Notes: generated by a model not told the origin, from the sequence alone. A stretch of DNA of 64,000 nt from Mesorhizobium_K quangtriensis (GCF_040081925.1 NZ_JBEBMF010000002.1:930001-994000), one strand, 5' to 3'. Positions 1 through 8,508 are shown, counted from the first letter of the stretch. Made by a program: numbers and translations.

Positions 1-960
1 ATGATCGCCGGCCTCGTCAACAACTACTGCCAGGTCGCCGGCTGGCCCTTCCACTACGAGAATTTCGGCGTAGACCAGATCTCGTCCTATCAGGGCAAGT
101 CCGGCCAGAACTGCCGCGCCTTCATCGACAACGTGCTCAACCCGCGCGCCATTGGCTTCGGCACCATAGACGACATCGACCAGGTCGCCGCCAAACGCTC
201 GGACGACCGCGCCTCGGCCGGCCAGCACGAGATCACCGGCGTTCTCATGTCGGCCTTCTCAGGTGCGATGACCGTCATTCGCGGCAACTGCTCATTCGGC
301 ATGTTCTCCAACTACCCCGAAAACGTCGACGACGCGCTGCGCCAGCGCGCCGGCGCACGCTGGCTGGTCGACGGCCCGCAGACCCGCGAGGACTACATCG
401 ACATCTTCGTTCTGCTCGCCGGCAAGAACCACAAGATACCGCTCGGCGAACATGAGCTTTACGCTGCGCAGGAAATCCAGCGCGCCGTGGACACCGCCTA
501 CGAAAGCCACACGAAGCCGCATGAGGACGGCCTGATGAAGGTCTACGATCGCTTCATGAAGGAGAACGGCGACCCGAAGACTCTCGCCGACGTCGGCGAA
601 TACCTGCACCTGATCAAGGAGGCCGAGCCGCGCTTCACCGGCCGCGCGATCAAGAACGTCACCGACGCGATCAAGATGCGCGCCATGGACATCGAGCTTC
701 CCGACGACTGGTTCGAGAAGCCGGAAACCTTCATGCACAAGTCCTACGACGACAAGAAGGCGATGATCGAGGACCTGCGCGGCCCCTTCGACATGGCCAT
801 GGTCATGCAGGAGATCAACCGCTACGCCGATTCCGAATTCCGGTACTCCGACCGCGCCGACGATTCCGCCGTCGAGAAACTCCTGCGCGACCAGCGCCTG
901 CGAGAGCGCGCGGCGCGGGAGATGGAGGAACTGAAGCAGAAGGGGCTCTGGAACGCGTAG
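1..960 (+). CDS. AAA-family ATPase, C-terminal part (cut by left edge)
   Basis: The reading frame is open from base 1, so the first methionine is probably internal and the N-terminus with Walker A lies outside the window. The visible part has a Walker-B-like GFGTIDDID stretch near residues 53-61 and a segment with SNYPENVDDALRQR that resembles the sensor and arginine-finger region of AAA+ proteins. A long charged helical tail follows. It is followed, after the repeat-bracketed DUF559 insertion, by DUF6638- and DUF2333-type genes on the same strand, so these three probably form one unit. The substrate is unknown. The AAA assignment rests on motif appearance only. Confidence 0.7.
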   Translation: MIAGLVNNYCQVAGWPFHYENFGVDQISSYQGKSGQNCRAFIDNVLNPRAIGFGTIDDIDQVAAKRSDDRASAGQHEITGVLMSAFSGAMTVIRGNCSFGMFSNYPENVDDALRQRAGARWLVDGPQTREDYIDIFVLLAGKNHKIPLGEHELYAAQEIQRAVDTAYESHTKPHEDGLMKVYDRFMKENGDPKTLADVGEYLHLIKEAEPRFTGRAIKNVTDAIKMRAMDIELPDDWFEKPETFMHKSYDDKKAMIEDLRGPFDMAMVMQEINRYADSEFRYSDRADDSAVEKLLRDQRLRERAAREMEELKQKGLWNA

Positions 961-962
961 TA

Positions 963-1011
963 TCCTTCTCCCCGTTCACAGGGAGAAGGTGCCCGAAGGG
1001 CGGATGAGGGG
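963..1011. repeat. Palindromic repeat family A, left copy flanking DUF559 gene
   Basis: This 49-bp element contains a CCTTCTCCC / GGGAGAAGG stem (964-972 with 981-989), a GCCC-gaa-GGGC mini-stem and the tail GGATGAGGGG. Its reverse complement recurs at 1445-1493 with only two differences. GAGGGG at 1006-1011 lies 7 bases before an ATG at 1019, so the repeat appears to supply the ribosome-binding site of the DUF559 gene. Confidence 0.85.
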
Positions 1012-1018
1012 CAGAGCC

Positions 1019-1432
1019 ATGCGCGGAGGAAATTCCAATAAGGCCACCCGTGCCAGAAATCTTCGCAAGGTGGAAAACGAGGCGGAAGAACTGATGTGGT
1101 ACGAACTACGCGGCCGTCGCTTGAACGGATACAAGTTTGTCCGTCAACTTCCCATCGGGCCGTTCTTCGCCGATTTCGCATGTCGCGAAAAGAATATTGT
1201 GGTCGAGATAGATGGCAGTCAACATGCCGGGTCTGGCTACGACCGCATGCGGGACGAGACAATGTCAACCAATGGCTGGTCTGTTTTGAGATTCTGGAAC
1301 ATAGACGTGTTGACGCAACGCAGCCTCGTCCTGGACACGATTGTTGAAGCCCTTGAAGGACGTCTGGTAGGTGGCCTGGTTGCGAACGACATGCGCTTTG
1401 TGCCCGCAAGATCAGAGACGCTGAAATCATGA
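1019..1432 (+). CDS. DUF559 (Vsr-like PD-(D/E)XK) endonuclease domain protein
   Basis: The 137-residue protein has the DUF559 pattern: an N-terminal helix with EAEELMWYELR, then FADF (Asp52), VVEIDGSQH (Glu63, Asp65, His69) and a late RFWN. These are the positions expected for a very-short-patch-repair-like nuclease active site. I chose ATG 1019 because GAGGGG lies 7 bases upstream. GTG 989 and ATG 1004 are in-frame alternatives inside the repeat. The gene exactly fills the space between two inverted 49-bp repeats and is visibly less GC-rich than its neighbours, which suggests transfer. Nuclease activity and target are inference. Confidence 0.8.
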   Translation: MRGGNSNKATRARNLRKVENEAEELMWYELRGRRLNGYKFVRQLPIGPFFADFACREKNIVVEIDGSQHAGSGYDRMRDETMSTNGWSVLRFWNIDVLTQRSLVLDTIVEALEGRLVGGLVANDMRFVPARSETLKS

Positions 1433-1444
1433 AGGTTAGTGCCG

Positions 1445-1493
1445 CCCCTCATCCGCCCTGCGGGCACCTTCTCCCCGTGAACGGGGAGAAGGA
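1445..1493. repeat. Palindromic repeat family A, right inverted copy
   Basis: This is the reverse complement of the 963-1011 element with 47 of 49 matching bases. Internally it forms a nearly perfect palindrome, CCTTCTCCCCGT-ga-ACGGGGAGAAGG. GGGGAG at 1483-1488 sits 8 bases before ATG 1497, so it seems to provide the Shine-Dalgarno sequence of the downstream gene. Confidence 0.85.
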
Positions 1494-1496
1494 CTG

Positions 1497-2783
1497 ATGG
1501 ACCTACTGCGCGACAACGATCTCATCTACGGCCGACTGCTGCCGGTCGAGGAGCCGCATCTCATCGATCGCTACAACAAGGCGCTTGTTGCCTTCGGCCT
1601 GAAGCCGACGGCGCTCAAATCCTTCGAGATCGACCGCACCGGCTTTTCCCCGCAAATCGCCGAGGAGCTTGGCGACTACCAGTATCTCGACCCCAACGAG
1701 ATCAACCGCCGCTTCATCATCCTGACGCCGTCGCAACAGGAACTGCCGGTCGTCCACACCGCCTTCTCCAACACATCTCAGCTTCTCTTCGAGTTCTTCG
1801 AGAAGAATGCCCGCGCCATTGATGCGCTGACAATCAAGGATGTCATCTACGGCGAGATCGAGGATTCCGTCTCCAAGGTCGAAGACATCGAGGACCTGCT
1901 CTCCATCAACCAGGTCGAGTTCCGCGTCCTGTCGGCCGAGGACGTGCTGGGCAAGGCAGCCCAGCTTGGCCGCCTGGTCGACCGGCTGAAGCAGGAGCCG
2001 GAAGCCTGGCGCGACGATGCCATGCTGGGCGAAATGGTGGAACTCGCCAAGGTCACCGGCGACATCCGCGAGAACGCGCTGGTGCCCGACCAGGTCATCT
2101 TCCGCCACAACGCCTACTGGACCAGCCATTTCGGCGGACTCTATGTGTTCGTCGATCCGGACATGACCACCGTCATCTCCGACCCCACTGCGCCGGGTTT
2201 TCGCCGGTCCCGCCCGTGGCAGGTCAGCTATCTGTCGATCCGCGATGCCGACCGGGTGTTCCGCTTCCTTGCCACCACCGGCCGCATCGAACTGCCCCGC
2301 GCCTCGTGGCTGGAAACGTCTGGCTATCTCGAGCATCGCGCCGAGATGGCGATCCGAAGCCTCATCCGCGACAGCCACCCCAAGCGTGACCTGAGGCAGC
2401 TCGACAAGGTCTGGTTGCAGACCTGGATCCATCAGAACGCGCAACTGATCGCCAGCGAGGGCACCTTCCCCTTCCTGAACGCGGCCAAGCGCGAGATCGC
2501 GCAATACGGCCAGTTGAAGCTGGAGGAGATCTTTCCGCTGCATCGTTTCCTGGTGGTGCGCGCAAAACCCGACCATCCCGACGCGTGGCTGACCAACCGG
2601 TTGATCTCCGATTTCGTACCGTCCGACTTCGTCTCCCGTTACATTTTCAACAAGCAGGGCTTCTACAAGGACTATCAGGAATGGCCCGAGCTTTGGCGGG
2701 CCCATGTTGTCGAGACGCTCAAAACCACATATCTGAAGGACAAGGCCGGCTATCGCGAGCGTCTTTACGGGCTTGTCGACTAG
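1497..2783 (+). CDS. Conserved hypothetical protein, probably DUF6638 family
   Basis: The 428-residue protein has no signal peptide or membrane segment. It is acidic and helical in its first half, with a WTSHFGGLYVFVDPD stretch and a late LHRFLVVRAKPDHPDAWLTN stretch. I associate it with DUF6638, found beside AAA ATPase and DUF2333 genes in rhizobia, but cannot confirm that without a profile search. The start is ATG 1497, with its ribosome-binding site inside the preceding repeat. It is followed 33 bases later by the DUF2333 gene on the same strand. Function is unknown; the gene order suggests a partner of the ATPase. Confidence 0.65.
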   Translation: MDLLRDNDLIYGRLLPVEEPHLIDRYNKALVAFGLKPTALKSFEIDRTGFSPQIAEELGDYQYLDPNEINRRFIILTPSQQELPVVHTAFSNTSQLLFEFFEKNARAIDALTIKDVIYGEIEDSVSKVEDIEDLLSINQVEFRVLSAEDVLGKAAQLGRLVDRLKQEPEAWRDDAMLGEMVELAKVTGDIRENALVPDQVIFRHNAYWTSHFGGLYVFVDPDMTTVISDPTAPGFRRSRPWQVSYLSIRDADRVFRFLATTGRIELPRASWLETSGYLEHRAEMAIRSLIRDSHPKRDLRQLDKVWLQTWIHQNAQLIASEGTFPFLNAAKREIAQYGQLKLEEIFPLHRFLVVRAKPDHPDAWLTNRLISDFVPSDFVSRYIFNKQGFYKDYQEWPELWRAHVVETLKTTYLKDKAGYRERLYGLVD

Positions 2784-2816
2784 CTCTGGCCAACATGCCC
2801 GCAACGGAGGGGACGC

Positions 2817-4034
2817 ATGCTTGATCCGATCGTGAATTTCTTCACCCGGGTCTTCCAGTGGATCGGGCGCGGCATAGGCTTCGTCATCGGTATCCTGCTC
2901 TGGCCCTTCATGTGGTTCGGCCGCTGGTACACGGAACGGGGCTGGATCCTGAAGACGGTGCTCGGGGCGATCATCGCCGGCATCATCATCGCCTACGGCT
3001 ATTTCTTCTACGTCACCCAGTTCTGGACAAACTTCGACCCTGACTACCCAGGCGCGATCCTCGCGGACACGGCCGCGCCACAGACCGCAAGCCTTCTGGC
3101 CGGCGAGCGCATCGCCCAGCCCGCACAGGCGACGATGGACGGCACCACCCAGGGCTCCGGAGACGGCGCCGCAGCACAGCCTGCGGCTCCTGCCCAGCCA
3201 GCCGCACCTGCCCAGCCAGCGGCCCCGGCCTGCAAGCATTCGGAAATCGCCGACATGACCGCTTTTCTGGTCGACTTCAATGTCAACCAGAACGCATGGA
3301 TTTCCTCCATGCTGGTGTCAAAGCTCGGCCTGTTCAGCATTCCGTGGCGCAACACGCCCTGGTTCGACAACAAGGCGGCCTTCCAGCTTGGCATCAACCA
3401 GGTGATGCGCCGCACTACCACCGAGTTGGTCGATACATTGGGCCGTGCGCGCGGTACCTCGCGCATCGACCAGAACCTGCAGAATGCGCGTACCGCGCTC
3501 GCCTGGGACGAAGACGCCTGGTATGTCGGCATGCGCGGTCCTACCCGGCCGACGCCAAGCGTCTATCGCGATGCGATCGAGAACCTCAACGCCTTCAACG
3601 CCAGCCTTCAGCAGTGCCAGGCGACCTTTGACGCGCGCGCCGACAATCTGATGCAGTTCCTCGACCGCATCGCAGGCGACATGGGCTCAACGTCGGACAT
3701 CCTGCGTGGCCAGATCGAGGCCTCTGACGCAGGCTGGTTCGATCCGCGCGCAGACGACCGCTTCTGGTTCGCCTACGGCCAGCTCTATGCCTACTACGGC
3801 ATACTGCACGCCACACAGGCAGACTTCTCCAAGGTTATCCAGGAGCGCAACATCGGGACGCTCTGGGATACGATGATGGTGCAGATGCGCGACGCGCTGA
3901 ACATGCAACCGTGGATCATCTCGAACGGCAACGAGTCCAGCGCCTTCTTCCCCTCGCACCTTGCGACGATGGGCTTCAACCTGTTGCGGGCTCGCTCGCA
4001 GATCGTCGAAATCCGCGCCGTCCTGGACCGCTGA
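2817..4034 (+). CDS. DUF2333 family membrane-anchored protein
   Basis: The 405-residue protein has an N-terminal hydrophobic stretch at about residues 18-40 and a second strong membrane helix at about residues 47-66. A low-complexity linker follows with tandem APAQPA repeats (about 115-137), then a large domain with WRNTPWFDNKAAFQLG typical of DUF2333. An RBS-like GGAGGGG precedes ATG 2817. It probably sits in the inner membrane with a periplasmic domain. A terminator follows at 4051, which makes it the last gene of the ATPase-DUF6638-DUF2333 unit. Its biochemical role is not known to me. Confidence 0.75.
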   Translation: MLDPIVNFFTRVFQWIGRGIGFVIGILLWPFMWFGRWYTERGWILKTVLGAIIAGIIIAYGYFFYVTQFWTNFDPDYPGAILADTAAPQTASLLAGERIAQPAQATMDGTTQGSGDGAAAQPAAPAQPAAPAQPAAPACKHSEIADMTAFLVDFNVNQNAWISSMLVSKLGLFSIPWRNTPWFDNKAAFQLGINQVMRRTTTELVDTLGRARGTSRIDQNLQNARTALAWDEDAWYVGMRGPTRPTPSVYRDAIENLNAFNASLQQCQATFDARADNLMQFLDRIAGDMGSTSDILRGQIEASDAGWFDPRADDRFWFAYGQLYAYYGILHATQADFSKVIQERNIGTLWDTMMVQMRDALNMQPWIISNGNESSAFFPSHLATMGFNLLRARSQIVEIRAVLDR

Positions 4035-4050
4035 CCGTCAACGCACAGCC

Positions 4051-4080
4051 GACGCCGCTCCGTTTGCGGCGTCGCTTTTC
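4051..4080 (+). terminator. Rho-independent terminator after DUF2333 gene
   Basis: GACGCCGC (4051-4058) pairs perfectly with GCGGCGTC (4066-4073) across a 7-base loop and is followed by GCTTTTC. The position, 16 bases after the DUF2333 stop codon, fits a transcript end. Confidence 0.75.
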
Positions 4081-4211
4081 GTTCATTCCACGCCTGTTTT
4101 GGGACGGCGCGCAGGATGGCGCTGAGGCTCTATTCCAGCGGTCCGAGGCCAAGCGCAAAAACCTCTTGGCCGATCGAAAGTTTCTTTCAAGGAAACAATT
4201 TTGCATACTGG

Positions 4212-4240
4212 TTGACTAAGCCGGTGGTGAGAGTTTAGAT
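4212..4240 (+). promoter_or_regulatory. Candidate sigma-70 promoter for fhs
   Basis: TTGACT (4212-4217) and TTAGAT (4235-4240) are separated by 17 bases. This would give a leader of about 75 bases before fhs. The 289-base gap upstream of fhs holds this promoter and the preceding terminator; I see no riboswitch in it. Confidence 0.45.
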
Positions 4241-4323
4241 CGCCGCGCATGGTGCGCGCCGCTCCTGCCGCCGCGCCAACCAGAAAAAACCGCCGCAAAC
4301 GTCCAGCCCGAGGGAACGCCGTC

Positions 4324-6003
4324 ATGGCCGAAGTGAAATCCGACATCCAGATCGCCCGCGCGGCGAAGAAGAAGCCGATCATGGAGATCGGCGCGAAGCT
4401 GGGCATCCCCGCCGAGCATCTCCTGCCCTACGGCCATGACAAGGCGAAGATTTCGGCCGAGTTCATCGCCTCGAAGAAGGGCGGCAAGGACGGCAAGCTG
4501 ATCCTCGTCACCGCCATCAACCCGACGCCGGCCGGCGAAGGCAAGACCACCACGACCGTCGGCCTCGGCGATGGCCTCAACCGCATCGGCAAGAAGGCCA
4601 TCACCTGCATCCGCGAGGCATCGCTTGGCCCGAACTTCGGCGTCAAGGGCGGCGCGGCCGGCGGCGGCTATGCGCAGGTCGTGCCCATGGAGGACATGAA
4701 CCTCCACTTTACCGGCGATTTCCACGCCATCACCACGGCGCACAACCTGCTGTCGGCGCTGATCGACAACCACATCTACTGGGGCAACGAACTCGGCATC
4801 GACACCCGCCGAGTCGCCTGGCGTCGTGTCATGGACATGAACGACCGCGCCCTGCGCGAGATCGTCTGCTCACTCGGCGGCGTCGCCAACGGCTATCCCC
4901 GCGAGGCCGGCTTCGACATCACCGTCGCTTCGGAAGTCATGGCTATCCTCTGCCTCGCCACCGACTTGAAGGACCTGCAGAAGCGCATCGGCGACATCAT
5001 CATCGCCTACCGCCGCGACAAGACGCCGGTCTATGCCCGAGACCTCAAGGCCGACGGTGCGATGGCCGTGGTGCTGAAGGACGCCATGCAGCCGAACCTC
5101 GTGCAGACGCTGGAGAACAACCCGGCCTTCGTGCACGGCGGCCCGTTTGCCAACATCGCGCACGGCTGTAATTCCGTCGTCGCCACCACGACAGCGCTGA
5201 AGCTCGCCGACTACGTCGTCACCGAAGCCGGCTTCGGCGCCGACCTCGGCGCGGAGAAGTTCTTCGACATCAAATGCCGCAAGGCGGGCCTCAAGCCGGC
5301 CGCGGCCGTCATCGTCGCCACCGTGCGCGCCATGAAGATGAACGGCGGCGTCAAGAAGGAAGACCTCGGCACCGAAAACGTCGAGGCCGTGAAGAAGGGC
5401 TGCGCCAATCTCGGCCGCCACATCGAGAACGTGAAGCAGTTCGGCGTGCCGGTCGTGGTCGCCATGAACCACTTCATCTCCGACACCGACGCCGAGATCG
5501 CCGCGATGAAGGAATTCGTCGCCGCGCAGGGTTCGGAGGCGATCCTCTGCAAGCACTGGGCGCATGGCTCGGCCGGCATCGAAGAACTCGCGCACAAGGT
5601 TGTCGAACTCGCCGAGTCCGGTCAGTCGCAGTTCGCGCCGCTCTATCCCGACGACATGCCGCTGTTCGACAAGATCAACACCATCGTCAAGCGCATCTAT
5701 CGCGGCTCGGAGGCGATCGCCGACAAGTCGGTGCGCGACCAACTCCATGCCTGGGAACAGGCCGGCTACGGCAACCTGCCGGTCTGCATGGCCAAGACGC
5801 AATATTCCTTCTCGACCGACCCCAACCTGCGCGGCGCTCCGACCGGCCACACGGTCCCTGTTCGCGAGGTCAGGCTCTCGGCCGGCGCCGGCTTTGTCGT
5901 CGTCATCTGCGGTGAGATCATGACCATGCCCGGGCTACCCAAGGTCCCGTCGTCCGAAAAGATCTACCTCAACGACAAGGGCGAGATCGAAGGCCTGTTC
6001 TGA
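4324..6003 (+). CDS. fhs: Formate--tetrahydrofolate ligase
   Basis: The cytoplasmic enzyme makes 10-formyl-tetrahydrofolate from formate, ATP and tetrahydrofolate and feeds one-carbon metabolism. The 559-residue length matches the family. The ATP-binding PTPAGEGKTTTTVG motif lies at residues 68-80, followed by the family-typical SLGPNFGVKGGAAGGGYAQV region and a C-terminal EIMTMPGLP. I start at ATG 4324 rather than an in-frame ATG at 4249, because GAGGGA lies 8 bases upstream and the extension is low-complexity and basic. It appears monocistronic, with its own promoter at 4212 and a strong hairpin downstream. Confidence 0.96.
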   Translation: MAEVKSDIQIARAAKKKPIMEIGAKLGIPAEHLLPYGHDKAKISAEFIASKKGGKDGKLILVTAINPTPAGEGKTTTTVGLGDGLNRIGKKAITCIREASLGPNFGVKGGAAGGGYAQVVPMEDMNLHFTGDFHAITTAHNLLSALIDNHIYWGNELGIDTRRVAWRRVMDMNDRALREIVCSLGGVANGYPREAGFDITVASEVMAILCLATDLKDLQKRIGDIIIAYRRDKTPVYARDLKADGAMAVVLKDAMQPNLVQTLENNPAFVHGGPFANIAHGCNSVVATTTALKLADYVVTEAGFGADLGAEKFFDIKCRKAGLKPAAAVIVATVRAMKMNGGVKKEDLGTENVEAVKKGCANLGRHIENVKQFGVPVVVAMNHFISDTDAEIAAMKEFVAAQGSEAILCKHWAHGSAGIEELAHKVVELAESGQSQFAPLYPDDMPLFDKINTIVKRIYRGSEAIADKSVRDQLHAWEQAGYGNLPVCMAKTQYSFSTDPNLRGAPTGHTVPVREVRLSAGAGFVVVICGEIMTMPGLPKVPSSEKIYLNDKGEIEGLF

Positions 6004-6038
6004 GGCGCAACTCCGCAGCACGGCGCTTTCCGACCCAG

Positions 6039-6070
6039 AGCATCCAACGGCGATATGGCCGTTGGGTGCT
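6039..6070. repeat. Strong hairpin downstream of fhs
   Basis: AGCATCCAACGGC (6039-6051) pairs with GCCGTTGGGTGCT (6058-6070) across a 6-base loop: 13 pairs with one G-U. No T-run follows on the plus strand, so it is a processing or stability hairpin or a factor-dependent end rather than a classic terminator. Confidence 0.6.
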
Positions 6071-6124
6071 AGATCGATGATGGTGCTCAATCCCCATTCT
6101 CGCTCGGGGGGACCAAGCACGGCG

Positions 6125-6559
6125 CTATTTATTCCGCGTCTTTATTAAGCGGATCGCCATAACATAATCTGTGGCGTGAATGGCTGAATTGCCCAAAATA
6201 ATAATAAGAATGTAGACAAGATTATAAAGATAGAAGATCGAAAAAATAGAAACCAATATTGAAGCGCATTCGAAGGCGCCTCTATAAAAATCGCGCTTCA
6301 GCCTATCAATTATTCTCATATTTCTTATTGAATAATCTTCTTTCTCAAAAGAATATCTGTCTTTTTCATCCAAAGTAATAGTGTAAACCATTCTGGGTTT
6401 TATGTTTCCTGAAGCTATTAAATAACATAGCAAAAAAGAAGATACACCATAAGATATGGCAAATCCCTCTTTGTCGTTCTGTAGAAAAAATATTACCGAA
6501 GAGCATATGAAAACTGCATTCAAAAATTTGACGTGTATCAACAACCTCTTTTGCAGCAT
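6125..6559 (-). CDS. AT-rich hypothetical membrane protein
   Basis: The 144-residue protein has hydrophobic segments at about residues 10-27, 34-50 and 97-122, and a basic middle with RLKRDF, so it is probably an inner-membrane protein. I do not recognise a family. GGAGCGG lies just upstream of the start ATG at 6559. The DNA is far richer in A and T than all neighbours, with codons such as ATA, AAA and TTA that are rare elsewhere here. This points to recent horizontal acquisition. It lies 66 bases downstream of efp on the same strand. Whether it is expressed is unknown. Confidence 0.55.
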   Translation of the reverse strand: MLQKRLLIHVKFLNAVFICSSVIFFLQNDKEGFAISYGVSSFLLCYLIASGNIKPRMVYTITLDEKDRYSFEKEDYSIRNMRIIDRLKRDFYRGAFECASILVSIFSIFYLYNLVYILIIILGNSAIHATDYVMAIRLIKTRNK

Positions 6560-6625
6560 ATTCCGCTCCGGAATACAGTTTTTTCCACTTTCAGACTACG
6601 TTACGTTCGGCAGAGACGCGGAAGA

Positions 6626-7195
6626 TCAGTCCTTCGCGCGCTCGACATACGACCCGTCGGCCGTCATGACGACGATGCGCGTGCCGACTGCGATGTGCGG
6701 CGGTACCGCGGTCTTCACGCCGTTGGAGAGCAGCGCCGGCTTGTATGACGACGACGCCGTCTGACCCTTGGTCGTCGGTTCTGTTTCCACCACCTCGAAC
6801 ACCGCGCGCTGCGGCAGCACGATGGCTATGCCGACGCCCTCATGGACCGAGAGCGAAACCGCCATGCCCTCGATCAGATACGGAGCAGCGTCGCCGATCA
6901 CGTCTTCGGCGACCGCGACCTGGTCATAGGTCTCGGGGTTCATGAAGTGGAAGCCTTCGCCATCGGCGTAAAGGAAGGTGTGCTCGCGATCCTCGACATG
7001 GGCGCGCTCGACCTGCTCGGTGGTGCGATAGCGCTCCGACACCTTCACGCCATCCGAAATGCGGCGCATGTCCAGCTGCGTCACCGGCGTGCCCTTGCCA
7101 GGATGGATGTTCTCGGCGAAGAGAATGACATAGAGCTTGCCGTCTTTGTCGACGACATTGCCCTTGCGGAGCGAGCTGGCGATCACTTTCACCAT
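6626..7195 (-). CDS. efp: Translation elongation factor P
   Basis: EF-P binds between the ribosomal P and E sites and relieves stalling at polyproline stretches. The 189-residue protein has the full three-domain length. The modified lysine is Lys34 in HPGKG, the same position as in E. coli EF-P. I start at 7195 (MVKVIASS), dropping an in-frame N-terminal extension. The divergent neighbour encodes EpmA, the enzyme that attaches beta-lysine to this residue, which supports the assignment. No epmB is seen in the window. Confidence 0.96.
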   Translation of the reverse strand: MVKVIASSLRKGNVVDKDGKLYVILFAENIHPGKGTPVTQLDMRRISDGVKVSERYRTTEQVERAHVEDREHTFLYADGEGFHFMNPETYDQVAVAEDVIGDAAPYLIEGMAVSLSVHEGVGIAIVLPQRAVFEVVETEPTTKGQTASSSYKPALLSNGVKTAVPPHIAVGTRIVVMTADGSYVERAKD

Positions 7196-7306
7196 GAGAA
7201 ATCCTGCGATTGTTCGCCAGCGAATGCCGGCCATGAAGGGTTTGAGCCGTGCCCTAGCGCATCTTGAGCCGCGCCGCCAGCCCTCAACGACAGGCGAAAC
7301 CAGGCG

Positions 7307-8359
7307 ATGAGCGAGGTCTCACCCTGGTGGACACCCCACCGCCACGCCGACCGTCGCCCTCGCCTCTTGGCGAGAAACGCCATCGCCGCCGCCATCCGCG
7401 ACTGGCTCGCCGCCCGCGATTTCATCGAGGTGCAGACGGCGGCCCTCCAGATTTCTCCCGGCAACGAGACGCATCTGTCTGCCTTTGCGACACAAGCCAT
7501 CCTGCCCGACACAACGCGCGCGCCGTTCTACCTCCATACCTCGCCAGAATTCGCCTGCAAGAAGCTGCTCGCCGCCGGCGAGGAACGCATCTTCAACTTC
7601 GGCCCGGTCTGGCGCAACCGCGAGCGCGGTCCGCTCCACCATCCCGAATTCACCATGCTCGAATGGTACCGCGCCGGCGAGACCTACGAGAGCCTGATGG
7701 CCGACTGCGCCGCCTTCATCTCGCTCGCGGCCGAAAAGACGGGCGCGAAAACCTTCTCCTTTCGCGGCCGCGAAGCCGATCCCTTTGCCGAGCCTGAGCG
7801 CCTGACGGTCGCCGACGCCTTCGCCCGCCATGCCGGCATCGACCTGCTCGCCACTGTCGGTCACGACGGCTCGACCGACCGCGACGCGCTCCACGCTGCG
7901 GTCAGCAAGGCAGGCATGCGCACCGCCACCGACGACACATGGACCGACCTCTTCAGCCGCGTCATGGTCGAGCGCATCGAACCGAACCTCGGCTCCGGCC
8001 GCGCCACCATCCTCTACGAATATCCGATCTCGGAGGCGGCGCTTGCCCGCCCCTCGCCTCGCGACCCGCGCGTCGCCGAGCGCTTCGAGCTCTATTGCTG
8101 CGGCGTCGAACTCGCCAACGCCTTCGGCGAACTGACCGACGCCGACGAACAGCGCCGCCGCTTCGAGGCCGACATGGACGAGAAGGAACAGATCTACGGC
8201 GAACGCTATCCGATCGACGAGGATTTCCTGGCCGCGCTGAAGATCATGCCGCAGGCCTCCGGCTCCGCGCTCGGTTTCGACCGGCTCGTCATGCTGGCCA
8301 CCGGCGCGCAACGGGTGGACGATGTCATCTGGACCCCGGTGGCCGGCGGCGATTACTGA
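7307..8359 (+). CDS. epmA: Elongation factor P--(R)-beta-lysine ligase
   Basis: EpmA is a truncated class II lysyl-tRNA-synthetase paralogue that ligates beta-lysine to EF-P Lys34. The 350-residue protein has class II motif 2 (FNFGPVWRNRE, then HHPEFTMLEWYRAG) and motif 3 (SGSALGFDRLVML) and lacks the N-terminal tRNA anticodon-binding domain. That distinguishes it from LysS. It is divergent from efp, with 111 bases between the starts. The usual partner EpmB (lysine 2,3-aminomutase) is not adjacent here; the next gene is DUF4126. Confidence 0.93.
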   Translation: MSEVSPWWTPHRHADRRPRLLARNAIAAAIRDWLAARDFIEVQTAALQISPGNETHLSAFATQAILPDTTRAPFYLHTSPEFACKKLLAAGEERIFNFGPVWRNRERGPLHHPEFTMLEWYRAGETYESLMADCAAFISLAAEKTGAKTFSFRGREADPFAEPERLTVADAFARHAGIDLLATVGHDGSTDRDALHAAVSKAGMRTATDDTWTDLFSRVMVERIEPNLGSGRATILYEYPISEAALARPSPRDPRVAERFELYCCGVELANAFGELTDADEQRRRFEADMDEKEQIYGERYPIDEDFLAALKIMPQASGSALGFDRLVMLATGAQRVDDVIWTPVAGGDY

Positions 8360-8508
8360 TCGACGACCGCCGCGCCATTCTCCATCTGGCGCTGCAAAAT
8401 CTTCTCGGCTACCGTTGCGTCAGCCGACCTGTCGCGCGGGATGTTTCCCTACGCCGGTCACGCCAACGGCTTCTATCACCAATAGCTTCGATCTTAGAGG
8501 GGAACATC

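Noticed and set aside
1503..3239. Long minus-strand open frame of 578 codons
   Set aside because: It lies opposite the DUF6638 and DUF2333 genes, which have good starts and ordered domains. Its composition (Asp, Val, Gly, Arg-rich) is that of a GC-driven antisense shadow.
4081..4323. Possible folate-sensing riboswitch upstream of fhs
   Set aside because: I could not find a conserved riboswitch core; only a promoter and short GC palindromes are visible.
4870..5850. Minus-strand open frame opposite fhs
   Set aside because: fhs is unmistakable on the plus strand. The antisense frame has shadow composition and no motif.
7939..8508. Upstream in-frame extension of the DUF4126 protein
   Set aside because: It overlaps epmA in another frame; the conserved protein starts at 8509 with a good SD.
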